NCBI GenBank assembly: GCA_013334545.1 | Contig: JAAXXJ010000201.1 | Coordinates: 1 to 5,883, forward strand | Reading direction: 5' to 3' | DNA length: 5,883 nt | Source: Nitrospirota bacterium | GTDB taxonomy: Bacteria > Nitrospirota > UBA9217 | Part shown: piece after piece, positions 5,695 through 5,883 of the stretch | Layout of the letters: each line of letters starts with the position of its first letter | Numbering within the stretch: the stretch's first letter is position 1 | Notes under the pieces: model-generated | Told to the model about the DNA's origin: nothing | The model's input: the letters and a program-made list of their open reading frames with translations, nothing else | The model's database searches: none | Program-made: the position numbers and the translations under genes

Positions 5695-5883
5695 GGTTTA
5701 CTCCTCCTTTCATGATAGATACAGCGTCCAGGTTCAGGTTGGCGCTGAGAGAACAAAGGACCGCGCCGTGCACATCAGCTTTTTGGGTCTTCTGACTTTC
5801 GTATGGGTATTACTAAGTGTCTTTAAGATTATTATGCTGAATTATCAAGCCTCAGACGACCTTCCAGCCACCTTTCTTGCTTG
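5695..5883 (-). other. Upstream region of the lipoprotein gene; possible 3' end of another gene at the edge
   Basis: About 190 bp. Apart from the strong ribosome site at 5701-5709, I see no convincing promoter: TTGATA (5842-5847) is followed at 17 bp only by the poor TAAAGA. At the edge the minus strand has short open ends in all three frames, for example SKKGGWKVV with a stop at 5852-5854, which could be the C-terminus of a gene outside the window. The visible part is too short to decide. Confidence 0.3.

Overview
The window reads as part of the chromosome of a GC-rich, diderm (Gram-negative) environmental bacterium. The diderm call rests on two outer-membrane beta-barrel-like proteins and one lipoprotein with an outer-membrane type +2 residue. 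The intergenic palindromes built from short units (CACxGAGxx, ACGCGAAGx, AATCCGCGxx) are, from memory, common in Deltaproteobacteria and Nitrospirota. That lineage guess is an inference, not a demonstration.

All six recognisable genes lie on the minus strand, so transcription runs from right to left. In transcription order they are: a small lipoprotein with a YgdI/YgdR-like domain and a Pro/Ala-rich tail (5694-5278); an exported beta-barrel protein of unknown function (5166-4306); a cytoplasmic GH13 alpha-amylase-family enzyme with all catalytic motifs (4132-2654); a CAX-type Ca2+/H+ antiporter (2498-1401); a VIT1/CCC1-like membrane protein, probably a metal transporter (1244-582); and the N-terminal part of a second beta-barrel-like protein cut by the left edge (468-1). 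Gaps between genes are about 110-175 bp, which is wide for a tight operon. Only the amylase has a clear promoter -10 box; the lipoprotein and the first barrel protein are separated by a perfect 11-bp stem-loop.

The most notable feature is not a gene. Four consecutive junctions (barrel/amylase, amylase/CAX, CAX/VIT-like, VIT-like/second barrel) each hold a repeat of short tandem units of 9-10 bp. Three of the four are two-armed imperfect palindromes and the fourth is a single arm. Their primary sequences fall into three groups, yet the architecture is shared. One lies inside an open reading frame extension of the left-edge gene, and one abuts the amylase promoter.

Functionally, the CAX antiporter and the VIT-like protein fit cation homeostasis, and the amylase fits cytoplasmic alpha-glucan metabolism. 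Nothing in the window ties these together beyond shared strand and adjacency. I see no defence system, phage, insertion sequence, CRISPR array, tRNA or rRNA, and no convincing new multi-gene system.
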